Shown here one piece after another: positions 51,946-58,384 of a stretch of DNA of 64,000 bases (positions within the stretch are counted from its first letter, which is position 1; each line of letters begins with the position of its first letter). This DNA comes from Hydrogenophaga sp. (GTDB taxonomy: Bacteria > Pseudomonadota > Gammaproteobacteria > Burkholderiales > Burkholderiaceae_C): positions 91,654 through 155,653 of the forward strand of contig JAGXSV010000083.1 of NCBI GenBank assembly GCA_018333605.1. The letters run 5' to 3'. The notes below the pieces were generated by a model. It worked only from the letters and a program-made list of their open reading frames with translations, searched no databases and was not told the DNA's origin. The translations under genes were made by a program, and so were the position numbers.

Positions 51946-52467
51946 CTACTGCACAATGGGTGCGATTCGACCACGACCAATGAGCATGACGCTCTGGCCT
52001 CGTTTGAAGCGGATGCCATCCACGGTGCTTTGGGCAACTGCGATGGTTTCTCCAGATGGCTGGAGCTTCACCACGATTTCCTGTCCCGGCACAGTGGCGA
52101 CCGCCGCCTTTCCTGCGACGGCTCCCCCCAGTGCGCCTATGCTGGCGACCAATGCCCGGACCTTCGAACTCGCTTCGGCCAGTGTCGCCACTCCGTATCC
52201 CGCGACACCCCCAACCCCCGCACCCAACAAGGAAGCACTGCCTCCTGGCTGGTCGATGAGCTCGATGTCACGAACAGACAGAATGGTGGCAAACCTCACG
52301 GCCTGCGGGCTCTGAGCATGACTGTAGGCACTCGATGAGCCCTGCTTGGTCATCAACGGTGATCCGCCTGTGGCCGAACACCCGCCGAGAAACAGTGCTG
52401 CCAGCAGGCCGATACCCAGAAGAGTCCATCGCACGATGGGTTCGATGTGTTTCTTGAGCTTGTCCAT
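51946..52467 (-). CDS. Glycine-zipper lipoprotein (SlyB/Pcp-like)
   Basis: A 173-aa protein with an N-terminal hydrophobic segment ending in the lipobox-like ALFLGGC, then a glycine-zipper (LLGAGVGGVAGYGVATLAEA and IGALGGAVAGKAAVATV) and a C-terminal beta part (EIVVKLQPSGETIAVAQ, QSVMLIGRGRIAPIVQ). This is the SlyB-type outer-membrane lipoprotein plan. On a plasmid it could strengthen the envelope or act in surface exclusion; the latter is a guess. Confidence 0.72.
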   Translation of the reverse strand: MDKLKKHIEPIVRWTLLGIGLLAALFLGGCSATGGSPLMTKQGSSSAYSHAQSPQAVRFATILSVRDIELIDQPGGSASLLGAGVGGVAGYGVATLAEASSKVRALVASIGALGGAVAGKAAVATVPGQEIVVKLQPSGETIAVAQSTVDGIRFKRGQSVMLIGRGRIAPIVQ

Positions 52468-52472
52468 GAGGA

Positions 52473-52512
52473 CTCCTTTCATTCCCGCAGTCGCGGTGGT
52501 TGACGAAAGGAG
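52473..52512 (-). promoter_or_regulatory. SD-hairpin leader (glycine-zipper lipoprotein)
   Basis: Outer arms CTCCTTTC / GAAAGGAG (8 bp), GTCAACCA, inner CCGC-GACT-GCGG. Hairpin A at 52521-52554 pairs 13 of 14 with one A.C mismatch. Its arm GGTGCATGAAT also pairs with ATTCATTGCACC upstream (one bulge), an exclusive alternative. Confidence 0.85.
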
Positions 52513-52647
52513 CGATGAAGGCATGAATGGGCCCTTCAGAGGGCCTATTCATGCACCCACCGGTGCAATGAATGGTCAAGGCGTCAGCCAAGAAGGCTGA
52601 GCTCACCAATTGAATCGCGTCGCAGCGCTAAGGCTGGTTTTGCCACC

Positions 52648-53073
52648 TTACGTGCTGGCCTTGTCGGGATGTCGCTGGACTTCGACACCGCGCATCAACT
52701 GGGCCATGGATCTGGCTCGATCGATGATTTCTTGGCCACCCGCCTCTTTGGCCGTAGACGGTGCATAGTGATCCGCGAAACCTGCAATTCGCGCCAACAG
52801 GTCTCCTGCGCATTCAACTTGTACCTCTTCGGATTGCACGTGCGTCGCTCCAGCCCCTCGACGATCGAGTGCCTGTGCGGCCGCAATAGCCAGCATCGCT
52901 CGATGCGTCCGCCGGTTTGCCGCAGCCAATTCCTCCAGGGCCCAGCAACGCAGCGAGCTGGCAGCTGAACGGCCTGGGTCCAACCGGATATCGATGCTCA
53001 CGCCTTGAAAGGTAATGCCTGCATATGCGCTTGCGGCGCACACGACAGTCTTTACGTTGATGTCCGAGATCAT
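52648..53073 (-). CDS. Hypothetical protein with SD-hairpin leader
   Basis: A 141-aa protein, Ala-rich and helical (AASAYAGITFQGVSIDIRLD, LEELAAANRRTHRAMLAIAAAQALDRRG, EIIDRARSMAQLMRG). No domain was recognised. ATG at 53073 follows the GAAGGGC arm by 6 bases. Confidence 0.58.
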   Translation of the reverse strand: MISDINVKTVVCAASAYAGITFQGVSIDIRLDPGRSAASSLRCWALEELAAANRRTHRAMLAIAAAQALDRRGAGATHVQSEEVQVECAGDLLARIAGFADHYAPSTAKEAGGQEIIDRARSMAQLMRGVEVQRHPDKAST

Positions 53074-53079
53074 GGATTT

Positions 53080-53122
53080 GCCCTTCGTCAAGTGCCGCAT
53101 GTAGCGGCGGTTGTAGAAAGGC
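53080..53122 (-). promoter_or_regulatory. SD-hairpin leader (141-aa gene)
   Basis: Outer arms GCCTTTC / GAAGGGC with one U.G pair, TACAACC, inner GCCGC-TACAT-GCGGC. Hairpin A at 53133-53164 is a perfect 12-bp stem and overlaps AGCGG/CCGCT (53162-53176). Confidence 0.82.
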
Positions 53123-53191
53123 GGGCCGGTGGGCTTACCAGTGCCCCCATACGCACTGGTAAGCGGACAAGCCGCTCTTTTGGTGCCATTG

Positions 53192-53542
53192 TCATGAGAC
53201 CGACTGCGGCTCCTCCTGGACAGGGGTTTCAGACCAAAACGGATCGGGGTTCCAGCCCTGATCCGTCTCCACTTCGATCACCAGTCCGCGTTGTTGGTCT
53301 TGTCTCGCTGCGTACTGCTTGAACTCGCCACATGCCACGCCTGCTTTGGCAATGGCCACCATCACGATTTTCTCGGCTTCCGCTTCCAGGCGTCTCGCCT
53401 CGTGCTCCTCACGCTCGATATTGCAGTCACCGTTCACAGACAGCTCTCCTGCCCTTTTACGGTGCTGTTTCGCTCTGTCCATCAACACACGGACAGAGGG
53501 ATCCCTTCTGGCGAACGCCTCTGCCTCATCGTACCAACTCAT
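53192..53542 (-). CDS. Hypothetical acidic helical protein, first gene of the leftward block
   Basis: A 116-aa protein (MSWYDEAEAFARRDPSVRVLMD, EREEHEARRLEAEAEKIVMVAIAKAG) with heptad-like charge pattern and a Pro/Glu-rich tail. ATG at 53542 follows AAAGGAG by 8 bases. It is the rightmost gene of the leader-controlled block, next to the 53.6-54.1 kb non-coding region. Confidence 0.58.
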   Translation of the reverse strand: MSWYDEAEAFARRDPSVRVLMDRAKQHRKRAGELSVNGDCNIEREEHEARRLEAEAEKIVMVAIAKAGVACGEFKQYAARQDQQRGLVIEVETDQGWNPDPFWSETPVQEEPQSVS

Positions 53543-53546
53543 CCTG

Positions 53547-53581
53547 CATCTCCTTTCACTTCTCCAGTGGGCGAAAAATGG
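53547..53581 (-). promoter_or_regulatory. Divergent SD-hairpin leader (116-aa gene)
   Basis: The inner hairpin CACT-GGAGA-AGTG is present, but the outer stem is weak (TTT/AAA and CAT/ATG) and the CAAC motif is absent. Hairpin A at 53593-53625 is a 14-bp stem with two G.U pairs. It is an outlying family member. Confidence 0.5.
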
Positions 53582-53696
53582 ACACGCCAACGGGCTTTCC
53601 TCTAGGTAGCTCCCAGAGGAAAACCAGCATCTTGTTCGGGAAGGACCGGAGCTGATCCGTTAAGCAAAGACGGCGATTGCCAGGCAAATCGGCATC

Positions 53697-53729
53697 GCCC
53701 CCTCGAGCCGGCGTGGGCTCGAGGGGGGC
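53697..53729. repeat. GC-rich inverted repeat
   Basis: CCCCCTCGAGCC and GGCTCGAGGGGG form a perfect 12-bp stem around a 6-base loop. With no T run it is not an ordinary terminator. Inverted repeats of this size are common near nic sites and at protein-binding loci. Confidence 0.6.
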
Positions 53730-53989
53730 GACTGTGGCGACGATGTCGACCACACAACATGGGACGGCTACCTACACAGCCCCACCAGGGACTGTGCGAA
53801 CAGGCGCACGACCCTGACGGACCATTGATCCACCATGCAGGCTGATGCACGGTTGGACTGGCAGGTTCACCAGATGGCTGACAACCAGATACCCATGTTG
53901 GGCACACTGCAAGCTGGGGCGTCATTTCCAGCAAGGCGACCTGGGTCGCTTTATGAAATCAACGAGCGGAGCACGCTTGGGTTGATTTA

Positions 53990-54018
53990 TCCATTCCGCA
54001 GAGGCGGTTCAAAGGATG
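53990..54018 (-). promoter_or_regulatory. Orphan copy of the SD-hairpin leader
   Basis: On the minus strand, ATCC, TTTGAA, CCGC-CTCT-GCGG, AAT, GGAT fits the leader pattern. The ATG inside it starts only an 11-codon frame, so the gene it served is missing or the copy has another role. Confidence 0.4.
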
Positions 54019-54141
54019 GCTGCATTATGCGATCAGCGTGCGCCCTTCGCAAGAGCAAAAGAGGCATCCAGAACCTGAGCTTTCCGCGATCTTGCTGATT
54101 GCTGTCATCGAACAATCGGAAGACAACCAAGGTATCTGCCA

Positions 54142-54747
54142 ATGACCACCGACGACAGCACACTGGATCACGCTCTCAACGCGGACATCGAGCTTGATGC
54201 CCAGTTGAACGCAACCGATGACCCTGTCATCGTTCAGATGAAGAACGAGCACAGGATTGACAGGATTCGCGCTCGACTGCGGGCAAGCGCCACGATCCAG
54301 ATGAAAACCTCCCCGATATCCAGAGTGCTTCGCAGAGACTGGAACATCGTCAGCGCGAAGCTTTTTCTCAACAGCCTCGATGGCGACTACCAGCAGCAGA
54401 TCCGGCGTGATCTTGATGAGCTGCACTGGCAAGTGGATGACTTGCTGGATCAGCTAAGGGCTACTCCTTTTGGTCCACTTGATTCGAGCTGGATGACGCC
54501 GCGTCTTCTCAACGTCCAGGTCATTCACCCCCTCACAGCGTCCTGGCTACGGGCCTTTCGCACGTTCGACGCTTGCTTCGAGGTGTTGATCAACGCTGAG
54601 CGAGCACAGAAGATCACCCGCAAGCAACGGTTTGCATTCACGGCGCCGGTCCAACTGGCCTATTTCAGCTTCAAGGCTACTGCCATGAAGCTTCCCCTCA
54701 AAACCACCGATGAGCTGCTTGATGATGCCGGGCTCGCAGAGACCTGA
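54142..54747 (+). CDS. DUF1845/AcaB-like protein
   Basis: A 201-aa protein: acidic N-terminus, IRARLRASATIQMKTSPISRVLRRDWNIVSAKL, then SWLRAFRTFDACFEVLINAERAQKI followed by FAFTAPVQLAYFSFKATAMK. The C-terminal helix pattern parallels the protein at 7487-8362 and DUF1845 proteins of integrative elements. It leads the rightward operon that ends in parB. The family call is by pattern only. Confidence 0.45.
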   Translation: MTTDDSTLDHALNADIELDAQLNATDDPVIVQMKNEHRIDRIRARLRASATIQMKTSPISRVLRRDWNIVSAKLFLNSLDGDYQQQIRRDLDELHWQVDDLLDQLRATPFGPLDSSWMTPRLLNVQVIHPLTASWLRAFRTFDACFEVLINAERAQKITRKQRFAFTAPVQLAYFSFKATAMKLPLKTTDELLDDAGLAET

Positions 54748-55078
54748 AGAGCAGACTCCTCGACCGGTAGAGGATGGAGTCAACGCGTTCTTTTCCAGGT
54801 CCATTGTGGGTGGCCCCATGAGCATAAACCTGGGCACTCCAGCAACACGACGGGGACTCGCGAAGATCGGCGTTGAGCTTGCCCCGCAGAGCTTCATCAC
54901 GCACATGTTGTCAAGAGGCCGTATGCCACCGAACACGGAAAGCCTCAGCTACCTGCCCGGCGTGACCGCTCACAGGTCAGGAAGAGGCATCTGGGTCAAC
55001 CGAACCACTCTCATCTTCACGACGTGTACCACTGTCGCTGCGATTGCTGTAGCCGCTTACGCACTCTTGATCAAATGA
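54710..55078 (+). CDS. Small protein with C-terminal membrane helix
   Basis: A 122-aa protein whose first half is polar (TPATRRGLAKIGVELAPQSF) and whose end is one membrane helix (LIFTTCTTVAAIAVAAYALLI). The start is uncertain: the first ATG overlaps the upstream gene by 38 bases, and 54725 or 54818 are possible. It is coupled to the first bactofilin by ATGA. A tail-anchored partner could tether bactofilin filaments to the membrane. Confidence 0.55.
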   Translation: MSCLMMPGSQRPEEQTPRPVEDGVNAFFSRSIVGGPMSINLGTPATRRGLAKIGVELAPQSFITHMLSRGRMPPNTESLSYLPGVTAHRSGRGIWVNRTTLIFTTCTTVAAIAVAAYALLIK

Positions 55079-55611
55079 CGCCCGACACCCTGACCATCGA
55101 TCCACTTCTGATGAACCTCGTACACAGGTTCGGCCCAGATAGCGAGATTCGGGGCAATCTCCAGTTGTCGGGTGGCGTCCTCGTACAGGGGACCCTGTGC
55201 GGCGAGGTTGTCATTGACGGCCCCTTGCTGATCTGGTCCGGAGCAACGGTTTGCGGCACTTTCCACGTCAGTGGCGACGTCTATGTATTTGGGGAAGCTG
55301 GTCGGTCGGATGAGGCCGTGGATGCCACACACATTCGGTGCGACGGTACAGCCTGCGTCGCGAGTTCTGCCGTCTTGGCTGGCACCTTGTCTGCACGCCA
55401 CTTCAATATCTACCAAGGAGCTGACCTGCGCGGATCAATTCGATCGCTTGCTGACTCAACACTTCAGGTTGATACTCCCGGCAGCGAGGGTATCGACGAT
55501 ACCGACATGGACACGTCAAAGCTCATTGCAGCCAAGGGTTCCCAGGTCCGCCACGAGATCGAAGACGCTTTTGGCTCCCCTGCCCCGCAAATTCCATCAT
55601 TCAGTCGATAG
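55075..55611 (+). CDS. Bactofilin (first of three)
   Basis: A 178-aa protein with a right-handed beta-helix of short repeats (SEIRGNLQLSGGVLVQGTLCGEVVIDGPLLIWSGATVCGTF, then IRCDGTACVASSAVLAGTLSARHFNIYQGADLRGSI), the bactofilin/polymer-forming (DUF583) fold, and an acidic C-terminal tail. Bactofilins self-assemble into filaments and scaffold partition, pilus or wall enzymes. ATGA couples it to the membrane protein gene; the next bactofilin starts 8 bases on. Confidence 0.82.
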   Translation: MTPDTLTIDPLLMNLVHRFGPDSEIRGNLQLSGGVLVQGTLCGEVVIDGPLLIWSGATVCGTFHVSGDVYVFGEAGRSDEAVDATHIRCDGTACVASSAVLAGTLSARHFNIYQGADLRGSIRSLADSTLQVDTPGSEGIDDTDMDTSKLIAAKGSQVRHEIEDAFGSPAPQIPSFSR

Positions 55612-55619
55612 GTGTCCGT

Positions 55620-56012
55620 ATGCAGACATGGACCGTTCCCCTGTCCCGACAATCTGATGACCTTGTGCTTGCGGAAGCTCCTTCGTCACCCTCGCATAGT
55701 CGCATCGGCCGTCGGATGTCGTTCACCGGGGATGTTCACACTGCATCTGGGTGTGAGGTATTCGGTCGTTTTGAGGGCAGCATTACCCCCACTCATGACG
55801 ACCAAATTGGTGTTCATGCTCACGCTGGATCTACTTTCATCGGGCGCTTGCAAGCGTCCAGAGCCGTCATTGCTGGCGACTTCCGCGGAGAGGTCGACGT
55901 AGCAACTGGAGTCGCGGAGATCTTGCCAACGGCACGAGTGGTGGGCTCAATCAAGTATCGATCCATATCGGTCTCGTCTGATTGCGTCGACCTGGACTTG
56001 CTGAAGACATGA
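55620..56012 (+). CDS. Bactofilin (second of three)
   Basis: A 130-aa protein with beta-helix core (MSFTGDVHTASGCEVFGRFEGSI, GVHAHAGSTFIGRLQASRAVIAGDFRGEVDVATGVAEIL, ARVVGSIKYRSISV). It is nearly the bare bactofilin domain with short disordered ends. It could co-polymerise with its neighbours. Its stop overlaps the third bactofilin start (ATGA). Confidence 0.8.
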   Translation: MQTWTVPLSRQSDDLVLAEAPSSPSHSRIGRRMSFTGDVHTASGCEVFGRFEGSITPTHDDQIGVHAHAGSTFIGRLQASRAVIAGDFRGEVDVATGVAEILPTARVVGSIKYRSISVSSDCVDLDLLKT

Positions 56013-56407
56013 CCCATTTCATCGCAGGCGAGACCGGCCGATCACGGCTTCATGAAGAACTGCTCGCACGCATTGATACGGTGATTGATCGCAGCGCTCG
56101 TGTCCGCGGGACATTTGTCAGTACTGCAGACAATGGCATTCGCATCGACGGTCGGTTCAAGGGCCGAATTTGCCTGGGACCTGGCAGTGTGATCTTGGTG
56201 CAGCACGGCGCAGTGGTAGAGGAATCCGAGCTTGAAGCGGACATCATCTTGGTCGCCGGCTATGTCAGGGCAAACGTGACAGCCCGGACCTACTTCGAGG
56301 CCAACGCACGCGCTGAGGTGCATGGTCACTTGGCATGCCTTGGCAAGATGAAGACCCATCCAAGCACGATGCTCGTCGCGAGCGTGGCATTGGCGCCGCG
56401 CGACTAG
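56009..56407 (+). CDS. Bactofilin (third of three)
   Basis: A 132-aa protein with core repeats (IDRSARVRGTFVSTADNGIRIDGRFKGRICLGPGSVILVQHGAVVEESELEADIILVAGYVRANVTARTYFEANARAEVHGHLAC) and a short tail. It differs clearly from the other two, so the set is not a recent duplication. parB starts 78 bases downstream with its own Shine-Dalgarno. Confidence 0.82.
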   Translation: MTHFIAGETGRSRLHEELLARIDTVIDRSARVRGTFVSTADNGIRIDGRFKGRICLGPGSVILVQHGAVVEESELEADIILVAGYVRANVTARTYFEANARAEVHGHLACLGKMKTHPSTMLVASVALAPRD

Positions 56408-56485
56408 GCCCCGGAAAGTGAATTTGACTTCCGCACTTTGTGCGGTAGCTTGGTTTCACCATCAACAACTGGAGGCTGTTCACCC

Positions 56486-57466
56486 ATGAAACCCCTTGAC
56501 CTCGCTCATCTGGACCAGATCCCTGAGCTGACATTGATCAGCGCAAGTTCCCGCCAAGCTGCCAAGAATGGCGGGGGAAGCTCTCGTGACCATTGGTTCG
56601 TCGACCGTTCCCAGATTCGCGTCATGGACGGCTTCAACGTCCGAATCAAGAACCAGTCCTACGCACAGTACGTTCGTTGGCTCGCCGACCAGATGAAGCA
56701 AGTCGGCTTCCGTGTGGACAAGTCGCTTTCTTGCTATGCGGCCAAGGACGCTGAAGGCAGGCCCATTCTGTACGTGACCGATGGCCATACGCGCCTTGAC
56801 GCGTACGACCTGGCTACCAGCGAAGGTTGCGACTTGGGACAGATCCCCGTTGCGCTCGGACAAGAGCTGCAGAACCAGAACATCGAAGATCTCACTGTCG
56901 GACTCGTAACGACAAACAGCGGTCGCGAGCTGACGGCACTCGAAAAGGCTGCCGTCTACAAGCGGCTGATCAACTTCCGGTGGACGGAAGCCAGCATCGC
57001 TGAGCGCCTTGGGGTGACCAGTCAGCACGTTCAGAACATGCTTATCTTGGCAAGCGCCCCTCCACAGATTCGACAGATGGTCGCCAACGAGGAGGTGTCT
57101 GCAAGCATGGCCATCGAGACCATTCGAACGCATGGGGTGGAGGCTGTGGCTCGCTTGACGGCCGCCTTGGAGGGAGCACGACAGGCAGGGCAGAGCAAGG
57201 CGACGAAGAAGCATCTGGTGGATCCTTCTCACAGGGCAGCCAAGCGCCAAGCTCCTGCACTGCTTGCGACGATCAAGCACGTGCAATCCGACCCAGGGTT
57301 CCCAAGCCTCTCCCAGGAGACCCAAGCCACCCTGATCCGCCTGCTCGAAACCATCGAGAATGCGACAAAAAGAGCGCGGCCTGCAACAAGCTCTGGCAGT
57401 GGTGAGGAAGATGTCAGTCCTGGTGCAGCTCAAGGGCAGGGGCAGGGCAACCTTGATTTGCCGTAA
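56486..57466 (+). CDS. parB: ParB-family partition protein
   Basis: A 326-aa protein with the ParB/Srx nucleotide-binding region (WFVDRSQIRVMDGFNVRI, LYVTDGHTRLDAYDLA, with TDGHTR in place of the chromosomal ENxxR-type box), then LTALEKAAVYKRLI and an HTH (TEASIAERLGVTSQHVQNMLILA), and a basic linker with a C-terminal dimerisation helix (LIRLLETIENATKRA). GGAGG lies 11 bases before the ATG. No parA is adjacent on this strand, which is unusual. A palindrome lies just after it. Confidence 0.87.
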   Translation: MKPLDLAHLDQIPELTLISASSRQAAKNGGGSSRDHWFVDRSQIRVMDGFNVRIKNQSYAQYVRWLADQMKQVGFRVDKSLSCYAAKDAEGRPILYVTDGHTRLDAYDLATSEGCDLGQIPVALGQELQNQNIEDLTVGLVTTNSGRELTALEKAAVYKRLINFRWTEASIAERLGVTSQHVQNMLILASAPPQIRQMVANEEVSASMAIETIRTHGVEAVARLTAALEGARQAGQSKATKKHLVDPSHRAAKRQAPALLATIKHVQSDPGFPSLSQETQATLIRLLETIENATKRARPATSSGSGEEDVSPGAAQGQGQGNLDLP

Positions 57467-57482
57467 GGAGTGCTCACCCCAG

Positions 57483-57506
57483 GCAGCGGACAAATTTGTC
57501 CGCTGC
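57483..57506. promoter_or_regulatory. 22-bp palindrome, copy 6 (variant ends, 24 bp)
   Basis: The core AGCGGACAAA and its reverse complement match the other copies; the outer base pair is C/G and a further G/C pair extends it. It lies between the convergent ends of parB and the TraI-TraD operon, where a promoter operator is not expected. That favours a partition or global-regulator site. Confidence 0.72.
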
Positions 57507-57520
57507 AAAAAAACAACACG

Positions 57521-57751
57521 TCATCCGCGACTCGGGCCCAGATCGCTCTCCAGTGGTTTGCTGACCCACGCTGAGGGCCATCCCGTTTCCGGATCTGTTC
57601 CCGCAAGTAGAGGTATGGGCTCCCACCCCTTCAGTGCTGCGCGAGCCAGTAGCGCATCCAGCTCCTGATCATCATGAGCCGCGAGCGCTAACCACCGTCG
57701 CTGAGCGCTGCCTTCACTCATCACACCCAGATCAATCACGCGATGGGCCAT
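57521..57751 (-). CDS. Small hypothetical protein at the end of the TraD operon
   Basis: A 76-aa protein (MAHRVIDLGVMSEGSAQRRWLALAAHDDQELDALLARAALKG). It starts 3 bases after the DUF4400 stop and is the last gene of the operon. No domain was recognised. Confidence 0.5.
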   Translation of the reverse strand: MAHRVIDLGVMSEGSAQRRWLALAAHDDQELDALLARAALKGWEPIPLLAGTDPETGWPSAWVSKPLESDLGPSRG

Positions 57752-57754
57752 CGC

Positions 57755-58384
57755 TCAGTTGCCGGTCTGCAAGTTGGAGCTTGTTACCCACAGTGCCGAG
57801 GCCACTAGGGCTACTACCCCGTAGAGGAGCCACACGCTCAATGCCATTGGCAAGAACGGTAGAAAAAAGAAGAGGCCCGCCGCCGAGATGGCCGCATGCG
57901 TTGCCCCCCAGAAGAAGACCGGGTTGTGAGGCTTGAACTGGTCGAGCTTCGTCTCTCTTCTGACCAGTCCATCGACAATCGCAGGCACGACGATGGCCAG
58001 CAGCAACACGCTCAACACTGGCCACAGACCGACGAATCTCCAAATCGCTCGATACAGCATGTGCCACATGCCGTCCACGTACTTTCCACTTATGCGCTCC
58101 GAATTGCGCACGCTCGTCGGATCTCCATGACGGGCCTTCGCTCGGAACAGCTTGTCGACCGACGCCATCACCCCTGTTTCGACAAAGGCACTCTTGAAGA
58201 CCGCATTTGCCCTCCTCGTGACTTGCTCCGGGTCTTGCCCAAGCTTCCTCAATACCTCCACTTCACTGCTTGGCAGCTTCAAGGTCTGCTCGTTCATGAA
58301 AGCCGGCATGAGTAGCACTGCGATGAATGGGAGCAACAGCACCCAAAAGAGGGTGTGCCTGGCGAATTGATTGTTGACTGCCAT
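57755..58384 (-). CDS. DUF4400 conjugation-associated membrane protein
   Basis: A 209-aa protein with hydrophobic segments at both ends (LFWVLLLPFIAVLLMPAFM; FVGLWPVLSVLLLAIVVPAIVDGL; FLPFLPMALSVWLLYGVVALVASAL) and a soluble periplasmic loop. DUF4400 proteins follow traD in SXT/R391- and IncC-like elements. The ATG overlaps the TraD stop (TGATG). Confidence 0.78.
   Translation of the reverse strand: MAVNNQFARHTLFWVLLLPFIAVLLMPAFMNEQTLKLPSSEVEVLRKLGQDPEQVTRRANAVFKSAFVETGVMASVDKLFRAKARHGDPTSVRNSERISGKYVDGMWHMLYRAIWRFVGLWPVLSVLLLAIVVPAIVDGLVRRETKLDQFKPHNPVFFWGATHAAISAAGLFFFLPFLPMALSVWLLYGVVALVASALWVTSSNLQTGN

Larger units (their letters stand above)
53626..54141. other. Non-coding divergent region (candidate transfer or regulatory locus)
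   Basis: No convincing gene lies in these about 515 bases between the leftward block and the rightward bactofilin-ParB operon. They hold a long GC-rich inverted repeat (53697-53729) and an orphan leader copy near 54.0 kb. An 87-codon frame on the plus strand (53835-54098) has no supporting pattern. Promoters for both directions must lie here; oriT is possible but not shown. Confidence 0.5.

Noticed and set aside
13496..53176. Repeated hairpins between genes as a CRISPR array or integron attC set
   Set aside because: Hairpin sequences differ at every locus, spacing is gene-length, and there is no conserved repeat, integrase or attC core; they are per-gene leaders and terminators.
53835..54098. 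Plus-strand frame of 87 codons in the non-coding region
   Set aside because: No Shine-Dalgarno, no domain, overlaps an orphan leader; treated as non-coding.
57483..57506. Palindrome copy 6 as an intrinsic terminator of parB
   Set aside because: It has no loop, is followed by A residues rather than T on the parB strand, and its sequence matches copies at divergent promoters.
56480..57508. Minus-strand frame of 342 codons opposite parB
   Set aside because: parB has clear domain motifs; the reverse frame is Leu/Arg/His-rich and covers the palindrome.
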